Positions 28,441 through 37,457 of a stretch of DNA of 64,000 nucleotides are shown here, piece by piece. The notes under the pieces were generated by a model. It made no database searches and was not told the origin of the DNA. It was given only the letters and a program-made list of their open reading frames with translations. A program made the translations under genes and the position numbers. Position 1 is the stretch's first letter, and the number at the start of each line of letters is the position of its first letter. Source of the stretch: Bisgaard Taxon 45 (lineage in GTDB: Bacteria > Pseudomonadota > Gammaproteobacteria > Enterobacterales > Pasteurellaceae); NCBI GenBank assembly GCA_030783905.1, contig JAQAHH010000006.1, forward strand, positions 645,219 through 709,218. The letters are read 5' to 3'.

Positions 28441-29703
28441 ATGTTAAAAAGAAGTATGAACATCGCTGATTACGATCCGGTTTTATGGCAGGCAATTCAA
28501 GACGAAAATCGTCGACAAGAAGAACACATTGAATTAATTGCATCAGAAAACTATGCCAGCCCACGCGTGATGGAAGCGCAAGGTTCTCAATTTACCAATA
28601 AATATGCGGAAGGTTACCCAGGTAAACGTTATTACGGTGGTTGTGAATATGCCGATATCGTTGAGCAATTAGCGATTGATCGTGCAAAAGAATTGTTTGA
28701 TGCGGATTATGTGAATGTACAACCGCACTCTGGATCACAAGCCAACGCGGCAGTGTATGGCGCCTTATTACAGCCACACGATACCATTCTTGGTATGAGC
28801 CTTGCGCATGGTGGCCACTTAACGCATGGTGCATCAGTCAGCTTCTCAGGCAAAATCTACAACGCAGTACAATACGGGATTACGGCTGACGGTTTAATTG
28901 ACTATGAGGATGTACGTCAAAAAGCCTTAGCATGCAAACCAAAAATGATCGTGGCGGGTTTCTCTGCCTATTCGCAAGTAGTGGATTGGGCGAAAATGCG
29001 TGAAATCGCTGATGAAGTGGGGGCGTATCTTTTTGTGGATATGGCGCACGTTGCAGGGCTTATCGCGGCAGGTGTTTACCCAAGTCCATTACCGCATGCG
29101 CATATCGTGACGACAACTACGCATAAAACCTTAGGTGGACCACGTGGTGGATTAATTCTTTCCAATGCGAAAGACGAAGATCTCTATAAAAAATTACAAA
29201 GCTCCGTCTTCCCTGCCAACCAAGGTGGGCCATTAGTGCATGTAATCGCTGCAAAAGCAGTATGTTTTAAAGAAGCCCTTGAGCCAGAATACAAAGTGTA
29301 TCAACAACAAGTGGTGAAAAATGCGAAAGCCATGGTGGAGGTGTTTAAACAACGTGGTTATAACGTGGTATCCAATGGTACAGAAAACCATTTATTCTTA
29401 GTGGATTTAGTCAGCCACGGTTTAACAGGGAAAGCGGCAGATGCGGCATTAGGCAGTGCAAACATTACTGTCAACAAAAATGCGGTGCCAAACGATCCGC
29501 AAAAACCATTCGTGACATCAGGTATCCGTGTAGGTACACCTTCTATTACTCGTCGTGGCTTTAAAGAAGCCGAATCGGCAGAATTAGCCGGTTGGATGTG
29601 TGATGTGTTAGATGCGATGGGTAAAGACAACGAAGCACAAGTGATTGCACAGACAAAAGAGAAAGTCTTAGCAATTTGTAAACGTCTTCCTGTTTATGCT
29701 TAA
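28441..29703 (+). CDS. glyA: serine hydroxymethyltransferase
   Basis: PLP enzyme converting serine and tetrahydrofolate to glycine and 5,10-methylene-tetrahydrofolate, the main source of one-carbon units. 420 residues. Lys229, which binds PLP, lies in [33 protein letters not shown] and [11 protein letters not shown] mark the family. ATG follows AGAGGA; a second in-frame ATG six codons later exists, and the E. coli start aligns near it. It follows purD and supplies glycine and one-carbon units for purine synthesis. A hairpin terminator follows. Confidence 0.97.
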   Translation: MLKRSMNIADYDPVLWQAIQDENRRQEEHIELIASENYASPRVMEAQGSQFTNKYAEGYPGKRYYGGCEYADIVEQLAIDRAKELFDADYVNVQPHSGSQANAAVYGALLQPHDTILGMSLAHGGHLTHGASVSFSGKIYNAVQYGITADGLIDYEDVRQKALACKPKMIVAGFSAYSQVVDWAKMREIADEVGAYLFVDMAHVAGLIAAGVYPSPLPHAHIVTTTTHKTLGGPRGGLILSNAKDEDLYKKLQSSVFPANQGGPLVHVIAAKAVCFKEALEPEYKVYQQQVVKNAKAMVEVFKQRGYNVVSNGTENHLFLVDLVSHGLTGKAADAALGSANITVNKNAVPNDPQKPFVTSGIRVGTPSITRRGFKEAESAELAGWMCDVLDAMGKDNEAQVIAQTKEKVLAICKRLPVYA

Positions 29704-29726
29704 TTGACTTTTTACTTGATAACGAC

Positions 29727-29757
29727 ATAAGCGGTGTTTATCACCGCTTATTTTTTG
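29727..29757 (+). terminator. terminator after glyA
   Basis: ATAAGCGGTG (29727-29736) and CACCGCTTAT (29742-29751) followed by TTTTTTG. Confidence 0.92.
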
Positions 29758-29794
29758 CCCTCAATTTTTTTACTCACCTTAAACAAGCACAATA

Positions 29795-29832
29795 AAAAAC
29801 GGTCTGAAATTTTTCAACTTCAGACCGCACTT
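29795..29832 (-). terminator. terminator after secF containing an uptake signal
   Basis: On the minus strand CGGTCTGAA pairs with TTTCAGACCG, followed by TTTTTTA. The right end carries the uptake signal ACCGCACTT (29824-29832). Confidence 0.85.
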
Positions 29833-29845
29833 AGCTTGACTTCAC

Positions 29846-30817
29846 TTAAGGGAGCTGATCAATCTCATCGTTATCCACTTTCGGTGGTAACATATGTTCA
29901 CGTTTCAAGCCTAAATCATAAGCAAGCGCAATTGCGACGAAAATAGAGGAGTAGGTACCAAAACCAATCCCAATCAATAACGCAACGGAAAAACTGTGAA
30001 TACTTGGGCCACCGAACAATAACAAGGAAACCACGACGATAATGGTTGTCGCAGAGGTCATTAATGTTCTTGATAAGGTTTGTGACAGTGAGATATTGAT
30101 AATATCGAGTACATCTGTTCGTCTAATTTTACGGATGTTTTCTCGCACACGGTCAAAGACGACAATACTGTCATTGAGTGAATAACCGACCACAGTGAGA
30201 ATCGCGGCAACAAAGGTTAAATTCATTTCAATTTGCAGTAAAGAGAATAGACCAAGTGTCACTAATACATCATGGGCTAAGGAGGCAACAGCACCGAGTG
30301 CTAAGCGCCATTCAAAGCGCATACCGATATAAACTAATAACATTAATAATGTTGCTAAGGTGGCATAGATGGCAGATTGGGTTAATTCTTCACCTACGTT
30401 TGGTCCCACAAACTCGATACTATGTACTGTCACGTTTTTATCCACTGTTGCGGTAAACAGTTCTTTAATATCGTTACCAATATTGGCATCACTGACTGCG
30501 GCAGGTAAACGGATAATAATATCGCGTACACTACCTGAGTTTTGTACGATAGCACCTTCAATGCCCTTTTGTTCAAGGGTGAGACGCACTTTATCTAACT
30601 CGGCAGGTTGAGAAAAACTCATATCAATTACTGTTCCACCAGTAAAATCGAGCCCCCAGTTAAAGCCTTTGGTCACGATGAAAAAGAGGGACGCAAAAAT
30701 GACTAAAATAGAGAGTAAATAACCCCATTTACGGTAAGCCATAAAGTGAATTAAGCGATAGGGCAGCTTAATATTGCTCAATTCAGGTGCCTCTTTTTTT
30801 TCTGTAAATAAACTCAC
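29846..30817 (-). CDS. secF: protein translocase subunit SecF
   Basis: Partner of SecD in the RND-type SecDF complex, which uses the proton gradient to pull exported proteins through SecYEG. 323 residues with six helices. The first periplasmic domain follows WGLDFTGGTVIDMSF. The conserved membrane core GYSLNDSIVVFDRVREN and the C-terminal SATTIIVVVSLLLFGG are present. It begins 10 bases after secD and ends at an uptake-signal terminator. Third gene of yajC-secD-secF. Confidence 0.97.
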   Translation of the reverse strand: MSLFTEKKEAPELSNIKLPYRLIHFMAYRKWGYLLSILVIFASLFFIVTKGFNWGLDFTGGTVIDMSFSQPAELDKVRLTLEQKGIEGAIVQNSGSVRDIIIRLPAAVSDANIGNDIKELFTATVDKNVTVHSIEFVGPNVGEELTQSAIYATLATLLMLLVYIGMRFEWRLALGAVASLAHDVLVTLGLFSLLQIEMNLTFVAAILTVVGYSLNDSIVVFDRVRENIRKIRRTDVLDIINISLSQTLSRTLMTSATTIIVVVSLLLFGGPSIHSFSVALLIGIGFGTYSSIFVAIALAYDLGLKREHMLPPKVDNDEIDQLP

Positions 30818-30827
30818 ACTATCCTCG

Positions 30828-32678
30828 CTAAATTGACAATTTGTTTATACGTTTACCACCGTATAGGAAGTTGACGATTGCACGTGTGCCAACAATTGCA
30901 GTAAACATGGAAATCCCTACCCCGAGGGCAAGTGTAATCGCAAAGCCTTTCACCGGTCCCGATCCAACCGCATAAAGAATCACTGAGGTAAGAATGGTCG
31001 TTAAGTTTGCATCAAAGATACTGGTAAATGCGCCAGAATAGCCTTCATGAATGGCTTGTTGAATAGGTCTACCGTTACGAATTTCTTCTTTAATCCGCTC
31101 AAAGATCAGTACGTTCGCATCAATGGACATCCCGACAGACAGCACAATACCCGCAATTCCTGGCATGGATAACGTTGCTCCCGGCAGTAACGACATTAAA
31201 CCCACAACCAACACAATATTCGCAATCAGCGCAATATTGGCGATCAGACCAAATTTACGATAATAAAGTGTCATGAAGACAATGACGGCGAGTAAACCCC
31301 AGAAACTGGCCTCTAAACCTTGACGCACATTTTCTGCGCCTAATGATGGACCAATAGTGCGTTCTTCGACAATCTGAATTGGCGCAATTAAGGCACCAGA
31401 ACGGAGAAGAACCGCAAGATTTAATGCTTCTGCAGGGCTGTCAATTCCAGTGATTTGGAATTGGCTACCAAAACGCCCTTGAATTGTGGCCACGTTAATC
31501 ACTTCTTCGTGTTTTTCTAAGATGGCTTTGCCATTTTCATCTTTCTTGCCGCTGTCTTTATATTCGACATATAAGGTTGCCATCGGTTTTTTTAGATTCA
31601 AACGGGTGGCTTGCGACATGATTTCACCGCCTTCACTGTCTAAGGTCACACTGACCTGCGGACGTGAAGTTTGTTGATCAACCCCAGAACTCGCGTTAGT
31701 AATATGTTCACCACCGAGCACAGCTCTTTTATAGAGTACAACTGGGCGGCCATGACGATCCAGTTTGACTTCGGAATCATTTGGCACAAAGCCGCGTGTG
31801 GCGGAATCAAGATTGACATTTTCATTCACTAAACGGAATTCTAAGGTCGCGGTTGCGCCGAGGATCTCTTTCGCACGCGCCGTATCTTGTACACCCGGTA
31901 GTTCCACTACAATACGTTCCGCGCCTTGACGTTGAATCACGGCTTCAGATACACCCAATTCAGACACACGTTTACGTAAAATCGTCAAGTTTTGCTCAAT
32001 AGCACTTTCACGCGATTCATTAAGAGCGGTCTCAGAAAGGGTTAATGCTAAGGTATTGTCTGAAACGCTTTTTATCTCCAGATTATGATGCTGTTTACGT
32101 AAAAAGCGTTGTACTTCATCCCGTTGTTCAGGCTTTAATAAGGTGACGAGTGTACTGAAATTTTCAGCAGATTTAATTCCCGTATACTGATATTTTTCTT
32201 TACGTAATTGGGTGCGCAAGCTGTCTTGTAATTGTTCTTGGCGCTTATGTAAAGCTGATTTCATATCCACTTCCATTAAGAAGCGAACGCCACCACGTAA
32301 GTCTAATCCCCATTTCATTGGGTAGGCACCGACTGAAGTAAGCCACTTTGGTGTGGCTGGTGCCAGGTTTAAGGCAACAGAATAGCCGTGACCTAATTTT
32401 TCAGACAGTTTATCTTTGGCAAGTAATTGATCATCAGTATTGTGAAAACGGGCAAGAATCGAGCCATTTTCTAAAATAATCGATTTGGTTTCTAAGTTGT
32501 TTTGATTTAATAAAGTTTGGACTTCACTAAATATTTGAGTATTGGTTTCTTGTCCTCGGGTACCAGAAATTTGTACCGCAGGATCTTCACCATAAAGATT
32601 TGGAAGAGAGTATAAAACGCCAATGGCGATCACGAGGATCACCATTAGGTTCTTCCAAAGAGGGTAACGATTTAACAT
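30828..32678 (-). CDS. secD: protein translocase subunit SecD
   Basis: 616-residue SecD, the larger SecDF subunit, matching E. coli (615). The first helix (about 8-27) is followed by a large periplasmic region beginning WGLDLRGGVRFLMEVD, with the P1 head in the middle. Five C-terminal helices include GIVLSVGMSIDANVLIFERIKEE and FDANLTTILTSVILYAVGSGPVKGFA, holding the proton-path aspartate and the partner-contact motifs. Start ATG follows AAGGGAAAAC. Middle gene of yajC-secD-secF. Confidence 0.97.
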   Translation of the reverse strand: MLNRYPLWKNLMVILVIAIGVLYSLPNLYGEDPAVQISGTRGQETNTQIFSEVQTLLNQNNLETKSIILENGSILARFHNTDDQLLAKDKLSEKLGHGYSVALNLAPATPKWLTSVGAYPMKWGLDLRGGVRFLMEVDMKSALHKRQEQLQDSLRTQLRKEKYQYTGIKSAENFSTLVTLLKPEQRDEVQRFLRKQHHNLEIKSVSDNTLALTLSETALNESRESAIEQNLTILRKRVSELGVSEAVIQRQGAERIVVELPGVQDTARAKEILGATATLEFRLVNENVNLDSATRGFVPNDSEVKLDRHGRPVVLYKRAVLGGEHITNASSGVDQQTSRPQVSVTLDSEGGEIMSQATRLNLKKPMATLYVEYKDSGKKDENGKAILEKHEEVINVATIQGRFGSQFQITGIDSPAEALNLAVLLRSGALIAPIQIVEERTIGPSLGAENVRQGLEASFWGLLAVIVFMTLYYRKFGLIANIALIANIVLVVGLMSLLPGATLSMPGIAGIVLSVGMSIDANVLIFERIKEEIRNGRPIQQAIHEGYSGAFTSIFDANLTTILTSVILYAVGSGPVKGFAITLALGVGISMFTAIVGTRAIVNFLYGGKRINKLSI

Positions 32679-32703
32679 AGTTTTCCCTTTTAGGAATGAA
32701 AAA

Positions 32704-33000
32704 TTAAGATTTTAATGAGCCTTTTGGTAACACTGCAACAACATAGTTGCGATTGATGGTGACTTCAGTTGTCGCATTTAATGCGATGATGATACTATCA
32801 CTATCAGGTGATACTTTGGTAATACGACCGATTAAACCACCCGCGATCAAGACTTCCGTGCCTTTTGCTAATTCAGACATTAATTTTTTGTGTTCTTTAT
32901 TACGTTTCGCTTGCGGACGATAGATCATGAAATAGAAAATCAGTCCGAAGATCACGAAAATAAATAACATTGACATTGGGCTACCTTGTTGAGCTTCCAT
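32704..33000 (-). CDS. yajC: Sec translocon accessory protein YajC
   Basis: 98-residue single-span inner-membrane protein that associates with SecDF. A helix (about 9-28, MLFIFVIFGLIFYFMIYRP) is followed by the conserved basic region QAKRNKEHKKLMSELAKGTEVLIAGGLIGRI and a small beta domain. AAGGG precedes the ATG. It heads yajC-secD-secF. In E. coli tgt stands directly upstream; here the nickel/hydrogenase block intervenes and yajC is divergent from hypA. Confidence 0.95.
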   Translation of the reverse strand: MEAQQGSPMSMLFIFVIFGLIFYFMIYRPQAKRNKEHKKLMSELAKGTEVLIAGGLIGRITKVSPDSDSIIIALNATTEVTINRNYVVAVLPKGSLKS

Positions 33001-33248
33001 TTGTTATTTCCCTTCTTAAAAGTAAAATTAAAACATAAATTTGACGAAAAAATCGCTTGCTAAAAATACCATAAAATCCAATCAAGTGAAAGGAATTGCA
33101 TTATTTTACTGTGGTTCAGGACTGTCAATTCTCTCTTTATCTTGAAATAATAGCATTGTATCCTTTCTCTCATCAGTGAATTGATTGGTGTTGGTGAGAC
33201 AGGCGATAATCACATCACTTTTAACATCACTAAGCGGAAGGAGGCGTT

Positions 33249-33590
33249 ATGCATGAAATGTCTTTATGTGAAAGTATTATGCGTATTATTGAGAAAGAAG
33301 GTACACGCAACCAAATAAGCCAAATAACCGATTTATGGTTAGAATTAGGCACATTCTCTTGCGTTGAAAAATCGTCATTACAGTTTTGTTTTGAAATAAT
33401 GTGCAGAGGAACCATCGCTGAAAATTGCCGCTTACACATCATTGATGTGCCGGTAGAAGCATGGTGTTGGCAATGTAAAAAGAACGTTGAAATGAAAATT
33501 GGTCATGCATATTGCCCCAATTGTGGTAATCCTCAGTTGCAAATTCAACATGGCAATGTGCTGAGAATTAAAGAGATGGCGGTAAAATAG
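33249..33590 (+). CDS. hypA: hydrogenase nickel-insertion protein HypA
   Basis: 113-residue metallochaperone that works with HypB to insert nickel into the large subunit of NiFe hydrogenases. N-terminal MHEMSLCESI supplies the nickel ligand His2. The zinc ribbon is CWQC...CPNC in the C-terminal half. It is similar to E. coli HypA (116). AAGGAGGCG precedes the ATG. It is read toward nikO and its last 23 bases overlap the nikO 3' end on the other strand. It stands apart from hypBDE, marking the left edge of the hydrogenase block. Confidence 0.95.
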   Translation: MHEMSLCESIMRIIEKEGTRNQISQITDLWLELGTFSCVEKSSLQFCFEIMCRGTIAENCRLHIIDVPVEAWCWQCKKNVEMKIGHAYCPNCGNPQLQIQHGNVLRIKEMAVK

Positions 33591-34230
33591 CAGACATATC
33601 AATCAGATCGGTGGCCATTTTTTGTATAAATACCATATCATGCGAGGCGATGATCATCGGTAGACGAGTTTGTAAAAGTATATTGACTAAACGAGAAACA
33701 TTATCTGGGTCAAGTCCATTTGTGGGTTCATCAAGCAATAACACCTGAGGTTGCATTGCCAGTATCCCCGCGAGCGCTGTAAAGTTTTTTTCCCCGCCTG
33801 ATAGTTGATTTACATAACGCATGGAGAGGTGTGAAATACCGAGTTGTTCTAATTGCTGTTCTGCAATGGTATAAGCCTCTTCCTTGGATTTACCTTGATT
33901 TAATGGACCAAAAGCAACATCATCATGTACGGTCGGTCCAAAGAGTTGATCATCAGGATGTTGGAAAAGTAATCCAATTTTGCCACGCTTTTGGGCAAAC
34001 TGTTTTTCAGTTTTGCATTCCTCTCCCAATAAATAAATTTGTCCATGGAAAGGAATAAAACCGAGCAGAGTATGCAACAATGTTGTTTTTCCGCAACCAA
34101 TAGGACCATGCAAACAGAGTCGCTGGTTTTGTTGTAACGTTAGATTGAAGCGATCTAAAATTTTTTTCCCTTGTCTTATTACAGATAAATCATGCGTATT
34201 AATTACTATATGTTCAGTTTGATTTATCAT
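33568..34230 (-). CDS. nikO: nickel ECF-type ABC transporter ATPase
   Basis: 220-residue ATP-binding subunit of an energy-coupling-factor nickel importer (called CbiO in the Actinobacillus cbiKLMQO operon). Walker A is GPIGCGKTTLL, the Q loop FQHPDDQLFGPTV, the signature QLSGGEK, Walker B VLLLDEP, and the switch His is in IIASHD. The FQHPDDQLF motif is typical of ECF ATPases. It overlaps nikQ by 17 bases and is last in nikKLMQO. Nickel rather than cobalt is inferred from the adjacent hydrogenase genes and from nikK/nikL. Confidence 0.9.
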   Translation of the reverse strand: MINQTEHIVINTHDLSVIRQGKKILDRFNLTLQQNQRLCLHGPIGCGKTTLLHTLLGFIPFHGQIYLLGEECKTEKQFAQKRGKIGLLFQHPDDQLFGPTVHDDVAFGPLNQGKSKEEAYTIAEQQLEQLGISHLSMRYVNQLSGGEKNFTALAGILAMQPQVLLLDEPTNGLDPDNVSRLVNILLQTRLPMIIASHDMVFIQKMATDLIDMSAILPPSL

Positions 34231-34819
34231 AGCAAAATCCTCGCGCCCTTAAGGCTTTATCAATATTTTCTGCTTTATATAGCGCATGAATCAATAACAA
34301 AGTAACACGTTGTGAGATCACATAAATGGTTCTTTTATTACAACCCGCTTGAAAGCCTCGCGCTTGCATCGCGCGCTCTAAAGTGCGGTTCGTTTCTGCG
34401 AGAATTTTAATATAGCGTAAGGTCAACAACGCAAGGTGCGTAAATTTTGCGGGGATCCAAGGACGTTGTAAGATTTGTAGGAGTTGTAACTCAGATAGAT
34501 CTTGTAATAAGACCCGGATCATGATGGTGATTAAATTCATTTTAGCGATGAGTAAAAACGCTAGATGTTCACCCTCTTTAGCGTAGTGCCAACCATTATG
34601 CCATTCATAACGCATTGATAGCCAGAGCAATAAACTAAATAGATTGAATAAAAACAAAAATCGGAGTGCCGAAATCAGTTGATTTTGTTGGTATTTTTGA
34701 TAGAGAAAAAAAGCAAGAAAAAGAAGACACAAAATCAATGTCAGACTTAAACTAGAAAGACTACTAAAGCCAAGTGCTAAAAACAGTGCGGAATAAAATC
34801 GTTGACTTGGGCTAAACAT
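34214..34819 (-). CDS. nikQ: nickel ECF transporter transmembrane T component
   Basis: 201-residue CbiQ/NikQ membrane protein with about four to five helices. The coupling motifs are of Ala-Arg-Gly type: ERAMQARGFQAG and DKALRARGFCYD near the C-terminus, which contact the ATPase subunits. It couples NikO ATP hydrolysis to NikM. It overlaps nikM by 8 bases and nikO by 17, showing tight operon structure. An uptake signal is inside (34381-34389). Confidence 0.9.
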   Translation of the reverse strand: MFSPSQRFYSALFLALGFSSLSSLSLTLILCLLFLAFFLYQKYQQNQLISALRFLFLFNLFSLLLWLSMRYEWHNGWHYAKEGEHLAFLLIAKMNLITIMIRVLLQDLSELQLLQILQRPWIPAKFTHLALLTLRYIKILAETNRTLERAMQARGFQAGCNKRTIYVISQRVTLLLIHALYKAENIDKALRARGFCYDKSN

Positions 34820-35438
34820 GGTGTTTCTGGCTCACTAAATTCAGCATATCTGGTTGCATTTTTTGTAGTAATAACATGACACTGCAACTAATGAAACTAT
34901 CGACAACCATGACAGGTAAATGGCTAATAAATAATAAATAAATTACGTCTAAATATTGTTTGCCTCCATCAAGAAATAAAATACTCGCTGTAATAAATAA
35001 TGCGCCAACAATGCCGATTATGGCGGCTAAAATACCGGCAATAATTAATTTAGTTCGGCTAGCCTGCGCAGAGATAAGATGACGTAATAAATAATGTGCC
35101 AGCAGTGCAGAAAACCCCATGCTACATAAATTTGCACCTAATACCGCAAAACCACCAAAAGAAAAAAAGATCACTTGTAAAAGTAACGCAATTAAAAATG
35201 CTGGAAAAACGACCCAACCGAGAAATAATCCCGCGATTCCATTTAAGATTAAGTGTACGCTACCGACCCCAATGGGAACATGAATGGTACTGGCAACAAA
35301 AAAAGTTGCTGCCAAAAGCGCACTTAAGGGCAATTTCTCATGTTGTAAACGACGTAAGCCTAACCCAACCGCACCTAGTGCAATAAGGTTGGTCGTGAGT
35401 AGTGTGGGGAGATGAAGAATCCCTTCAGATAGATGCAT
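34812..35438 (-). CDS. nikM: nickel ECF transporter substrate-binding subunit
   Basis: 208-residue CbiM/NikM integral membrane subunit that binds the metal. The invariant start MHLSEGILHLP provides the N-terminal amine and His2 as ligands, and His in STIHVPIGVGSVHLILNGIAGL completes the site. About six to seven helices. The His2 start fixes the initiation codon. Works with nikL and nikK instead of the CbiN subunit of cobalt systems. Confidence 0.92.
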   Translation of the reverse strand: MHLSEGILHLPTLLTTNLIALGAVGLGLRRLQHEKLPLSALLAATFFVASTIHVPIGVGSVHLILNGIAGLFLGWVVFPAFLIALLLQVIFFSFGGFAVLGANLCSMGFSALLAHYLLRHLISAQASRTKLIIAGILAAIIGIVGALFITASILFLDGGKQYLDVIYLLFISHLPVMVVDSFISCSVMLLLQKMQPDMLNLVSQKHHV

Positions 35439-35446
35439 AATTCCTC

Positions 35447-35914
35447 TTATTTTTTAGCTTGTCGACGCCATAATAAGATGCCGACCAAACCGAAAATATA
35501 ACCGATACCCCCTAAAATATCGTGCCAATAAATCTTGTGCGCTAATTGGGCGATATCTTTACGTAACTGGGTAAATTCATCACAAGATGGCATATTTACT
35601 GCCGTATTTGATGCCACTTTGGGGACATTTAAGGTTGCTTTATGACCCTCTGCACCTTCGACGACAAGGACATAGGATTTGTCATTGGGGAGCGTAATTG
35701 AAATATGACCTTTTTTGTCACTCATTGTTTCAATCACAGGCGTTTTTAAGTCATTTTCATTGAATACCGCAACATAGTGTTCTGCTGCGGGCGTCATGTC
35801 AGAATAATAGGTATCCCCCTGAAGTTGAGTGCCTTGCTGTTGTGCAACAACATAAAGTGCATGTGCAAATACGACTTGGGGGAAAAAGCATAATAACAGC
35901 AAGAGCACTCTCAT
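35447..35914 (-). CDS. nikL: nickel transport accessory protein NikL
   Basis: 155-residue protein with a signal peptide (about 1-18, ends VVFAHA), a periplasmic beta domain and one C-terminal helix (GGIGYIFGLVGILLWRRQAKK) anchoring it in the membrane. It corresponds to CbiL/NikL of the nikKLMQO/cbiKLMQO operons of Haemophilus and Actinobacillus, where NikK and NikL replace CbiN. The mature N-terminus would begin with or near His (HALYVV), which may help bind nickel. Starts 1 base after the nikK stop. Confidence 0.85.
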   Translation of the reverse strand: MRVLLLLLCFFPQVVFAHALYVVAQQQGTQLQGDTYYSDMTPAAEHYVAVFNENDLKTPVIETMSDKKGHISITLPNDKSYVLVVEGAEGHKATLNVPKVASNTAVNMPSCDEFTQLRKDIAQLAHKIYWHDILGGIGYIFGLVGILLWRRQAKK

Positions 35915-35915
35915 G

Positions 35916-36599
35916 TTATTTCACCTCGAAGGTTAGCATGTATTCGACACTGACTTGATCATAGTCTGGGTTATCTTTGGTATCTGTGGCAAATTCAGAC
36001 CAGACTTTATTCATGCCAGCCGTTGGTGTGTAGTAAGCAATACCTTGATCATTGGTTTTTTCAGACGGTAAATCTTCACCTAGACCGATTGGAATACCTG
36101 CGACAGGTTTGCCATCAACTAAGGCTAAAATGGCTAATGGTTTTCCTACTTCTGGTTTTGCTTGTGGTACTAATTCATGTTGTTGACCATGGGCTTTTAG
36201 GAAATTGTCATCTTGTTTCAAGACGGCTTTTCCCCCTTTTCTTGCCGCGACACAACTGACGGCATCTGGGGTATTTTTCTTAGTTTGCTCAACCCATTTC
36301 CCATTGGCTTTTTTACACCAAACGCCATTGTCAAATGCCAGTAAAACTAATGATGTTTTTTCTGGCGTTGTCAGATAGGCTTCACCTTTTTTAAAGGTCG
36401 CTTTTAAGGTTTCTTGAGTGGCATCACCAAGAACAGCAACGGTTTTAGTCAGTTTATGTTCTGGGTAACTTTCCGTCTTTTCATGACCAAATTTCACAAC
36501 GTATTCATGAGGTTGATTACTGCTTTCTAACCAAACATTGTGTGCCATGGCAACGGTGCTAAGCGTCATGAGCGCGGTTGATAAAAGTAATTTTTTCAT
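35916..36599 (-). CDS. nikK: periplasmic nickel-uptake protein NikK (DUF4198 family)
   Basis: 227-residue periplasmic protein. The signal peptide MKKLLLSTALMTLSTVAMA is predicted to be cut before HNVWLESSNQPHEY, leaving an N-terminal histidine typical of DUF4198 metal proteins. Conserved PVAGIPIGLGEDLPSEKTNDQGIAYYTP is seen toward the C-terminus. It is the first gene of nikKLMQO. GGAG precedes the ATG. A MerR-type promoter with 19-base spacer lies upstream, shared with divergent nimR. Role as extracytoplasmic nickel donor is known only by analogy with the Haemophilus operon. Confidence 0.87.
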   Translation of the reverse strand: MKKLLLSTALMTLSTVAMAHNVWLESSNQPHEYVVKFGHEKTESYPEHKLTKTVAVLGDATQETLKATFKKGEAYLTTPEKTSLVLLAFDNGVWCKKANGKWVEQTKKNTPDAVSCVAARKGGKAVLKQDDNFLKAHGQQHELVPQAKPEVGKPLAILALVDGKPVAGIPIGLGEDLPSEKTNDQGIAYYTPTAGMNKVWSEFATDTKDNPDYDQVSVEYMLTFEVK

Positions 36600-36641
36600 T
36601 ATAATCTCCTTGTGCTTTACGGTTTTTGGATGATTAAGCCG

Positions 36642-36672
36642 ATACTAAATTATGAAGTTACTTTAGGATCAA
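36642..36672 (-). promoter_or_regulatory. nikK promoter with MerR-type 19-base spacer
   Basis: On the minus strand: -35 TTGATC (36672-36667), a 19-base spacer, -10 TAGTAT (36647-36642). The spacer contains the near-palindrome AAGTAACTT. Over-long 19-20 base spacers with a central dyad are the hallmark of MerR-family promoters. nimR is divergent and adjacent, so it is the expected activator. Confidence 0.7.
36655..36667 (+). repeat. AAGTTACTTTAGG motif, copy 1 (nikK promoter)
   Basis: Thirteen-base motif on the plus strand inside the nikK promoter spacer. The same motif recurs at 51372-51384 (identical) and 51310-51322 (one C for T) between hyfA and hypF. Candidate NimR operator. Confidence 0.6.
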
Positions 36673-36707
36673 GAGTTAATTGATAAAAACATGAGGTAAA
36701 TCAAGAA

Positions 36708-37124
36708 ATGAAAATCGGTAAGTTAGCAAAAGCAGTAGGTTGTACGGTGGAAACGATACGATTTTACGAACAGCAAGGCTTGCTACCTCCTGTTGAACGG
36801 GGAGAGAATAACTTTCGTAGTTATACTATAGAACATTTGGAGCGCTTGAGTTTTATTCGATATTGTCGCTCTTTAGATATTTCTCTTGATGAAATCAAAC
36901 AGCTGCTCAGTCTTGATCAACATTCTCCCGCACAACAACAAGAAATCATAAAATTACTTGAGCACCATATCAAAGATATTACAAAACGTATTCATGAATT
37001 AGATCATTTACGTATGCGTTTTATTGAATTGAGAGGGGAATGTGCTCAAAAATCACAACATAAAGAGAAGTTATTAGAGAGCCTGTTGAAGCATCAAGGA
37101 ATGAGAATTGCCGCGCTGCGTTAA
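36708..37124 (+). CDS. nimR: MerR-family nickel-responsive regulator, NimR-like
   Basis: 138-residue MerR-family activator. The N-terminal winged helix is MKIGKLAKAVGCTVETIRFYEQQGLLPP, followed by RGENNFRSYTIEHLERLSFIRYC and a long dimerisation coiled coil. The metal region has Cys112 (RGECAQKSQHKE), with Cys53, His72 and His86-His87 as further candidate ligands; the CadR/PbrR three-cysteine set is absent. Haemophilus influenzae NimR, a nickel-responsive MerR protein next to nikKLMQO, is the obvious counterpart. Divergent from nikK, and its last 4 bases overlap the hypC end. Confidence 0.82.
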   Translation: MKIGKLAKAVGCTVETIRFYEQQGLLPPVERGENNFRSYTIEHLERLSFIRYCRSLDISLDEIKQLLSLDQHSPAQQQEIIKLLEHHIKDITKRIHELDHLRMRFIELRGECAQKSQHKEKLLESLLKHQGMRIAALR

Positions 37125-37399
37125 TTTTGCACGGAATTCAATCCTAGAAAATCGCTGACTTCATGCTCGAGCTCACTCATTGCGAGTAATGTTTCAATGG
37201 TTTGTTGGGCTTCTGTTTCATCAAGCAAACTCATCGCAAACCCAACATGAATAAGTACCCACTTATTCAGTACATCTTGTTCATTGTGTTGACAAATCAG
37301 TGAAATATTGATTTCGCGTTGCACACCGCAAACATCAGCGATAGCCATGCCTTTATTTTCACTTAACTTCACGATTTTTCCAGGTACACCTAAACACAT
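37121..37399 (-). CDS. hypC: hydrogenase assembly chaperone HypC/HybG family
   Basis: 92-residue chaperone that shuttles the Fe(CN)2CO group with HypD and holds the hydrogenase large-subunit precursor. N-terminal MCLGVPGKIVKL gives the essential Cys2, which fixes the start at 37399 (GGAAGTGAG upstream). A longer open frame begins 12 codons earlier but would bury Cys2. Conserved DVCGVQREINISLI and VLIHVGFAMSLLDE follow. It lies downstream of fdhF, beyond a candidate terminator, and overlaps nimR tail to tail by 4 bases. Confidence 0.95.
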   Translation of the reverse strand: MCLGVPGKIVKLSENKGMAIADVCGVQREINISLICQHNEQDVLNKWVLIHVGFAMSLLDETEAQQTIETLLAMSELEHEVSDFLGLNSVQN

Positions 37400-37457
37400 C
37401 TCACTTCCTTCTATTAGGATAACATTTCTTTTCACTTAACAAATAATAGGACAGAGA

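Noticed and set aside
33001..33248. A riboswitch (for example cobalamin- or nickel-type) in the yajC/hypA intergenic region
   Set aside because: No conserved core or convincing stem set was seen; only promoters and ribosome sites are expected here.
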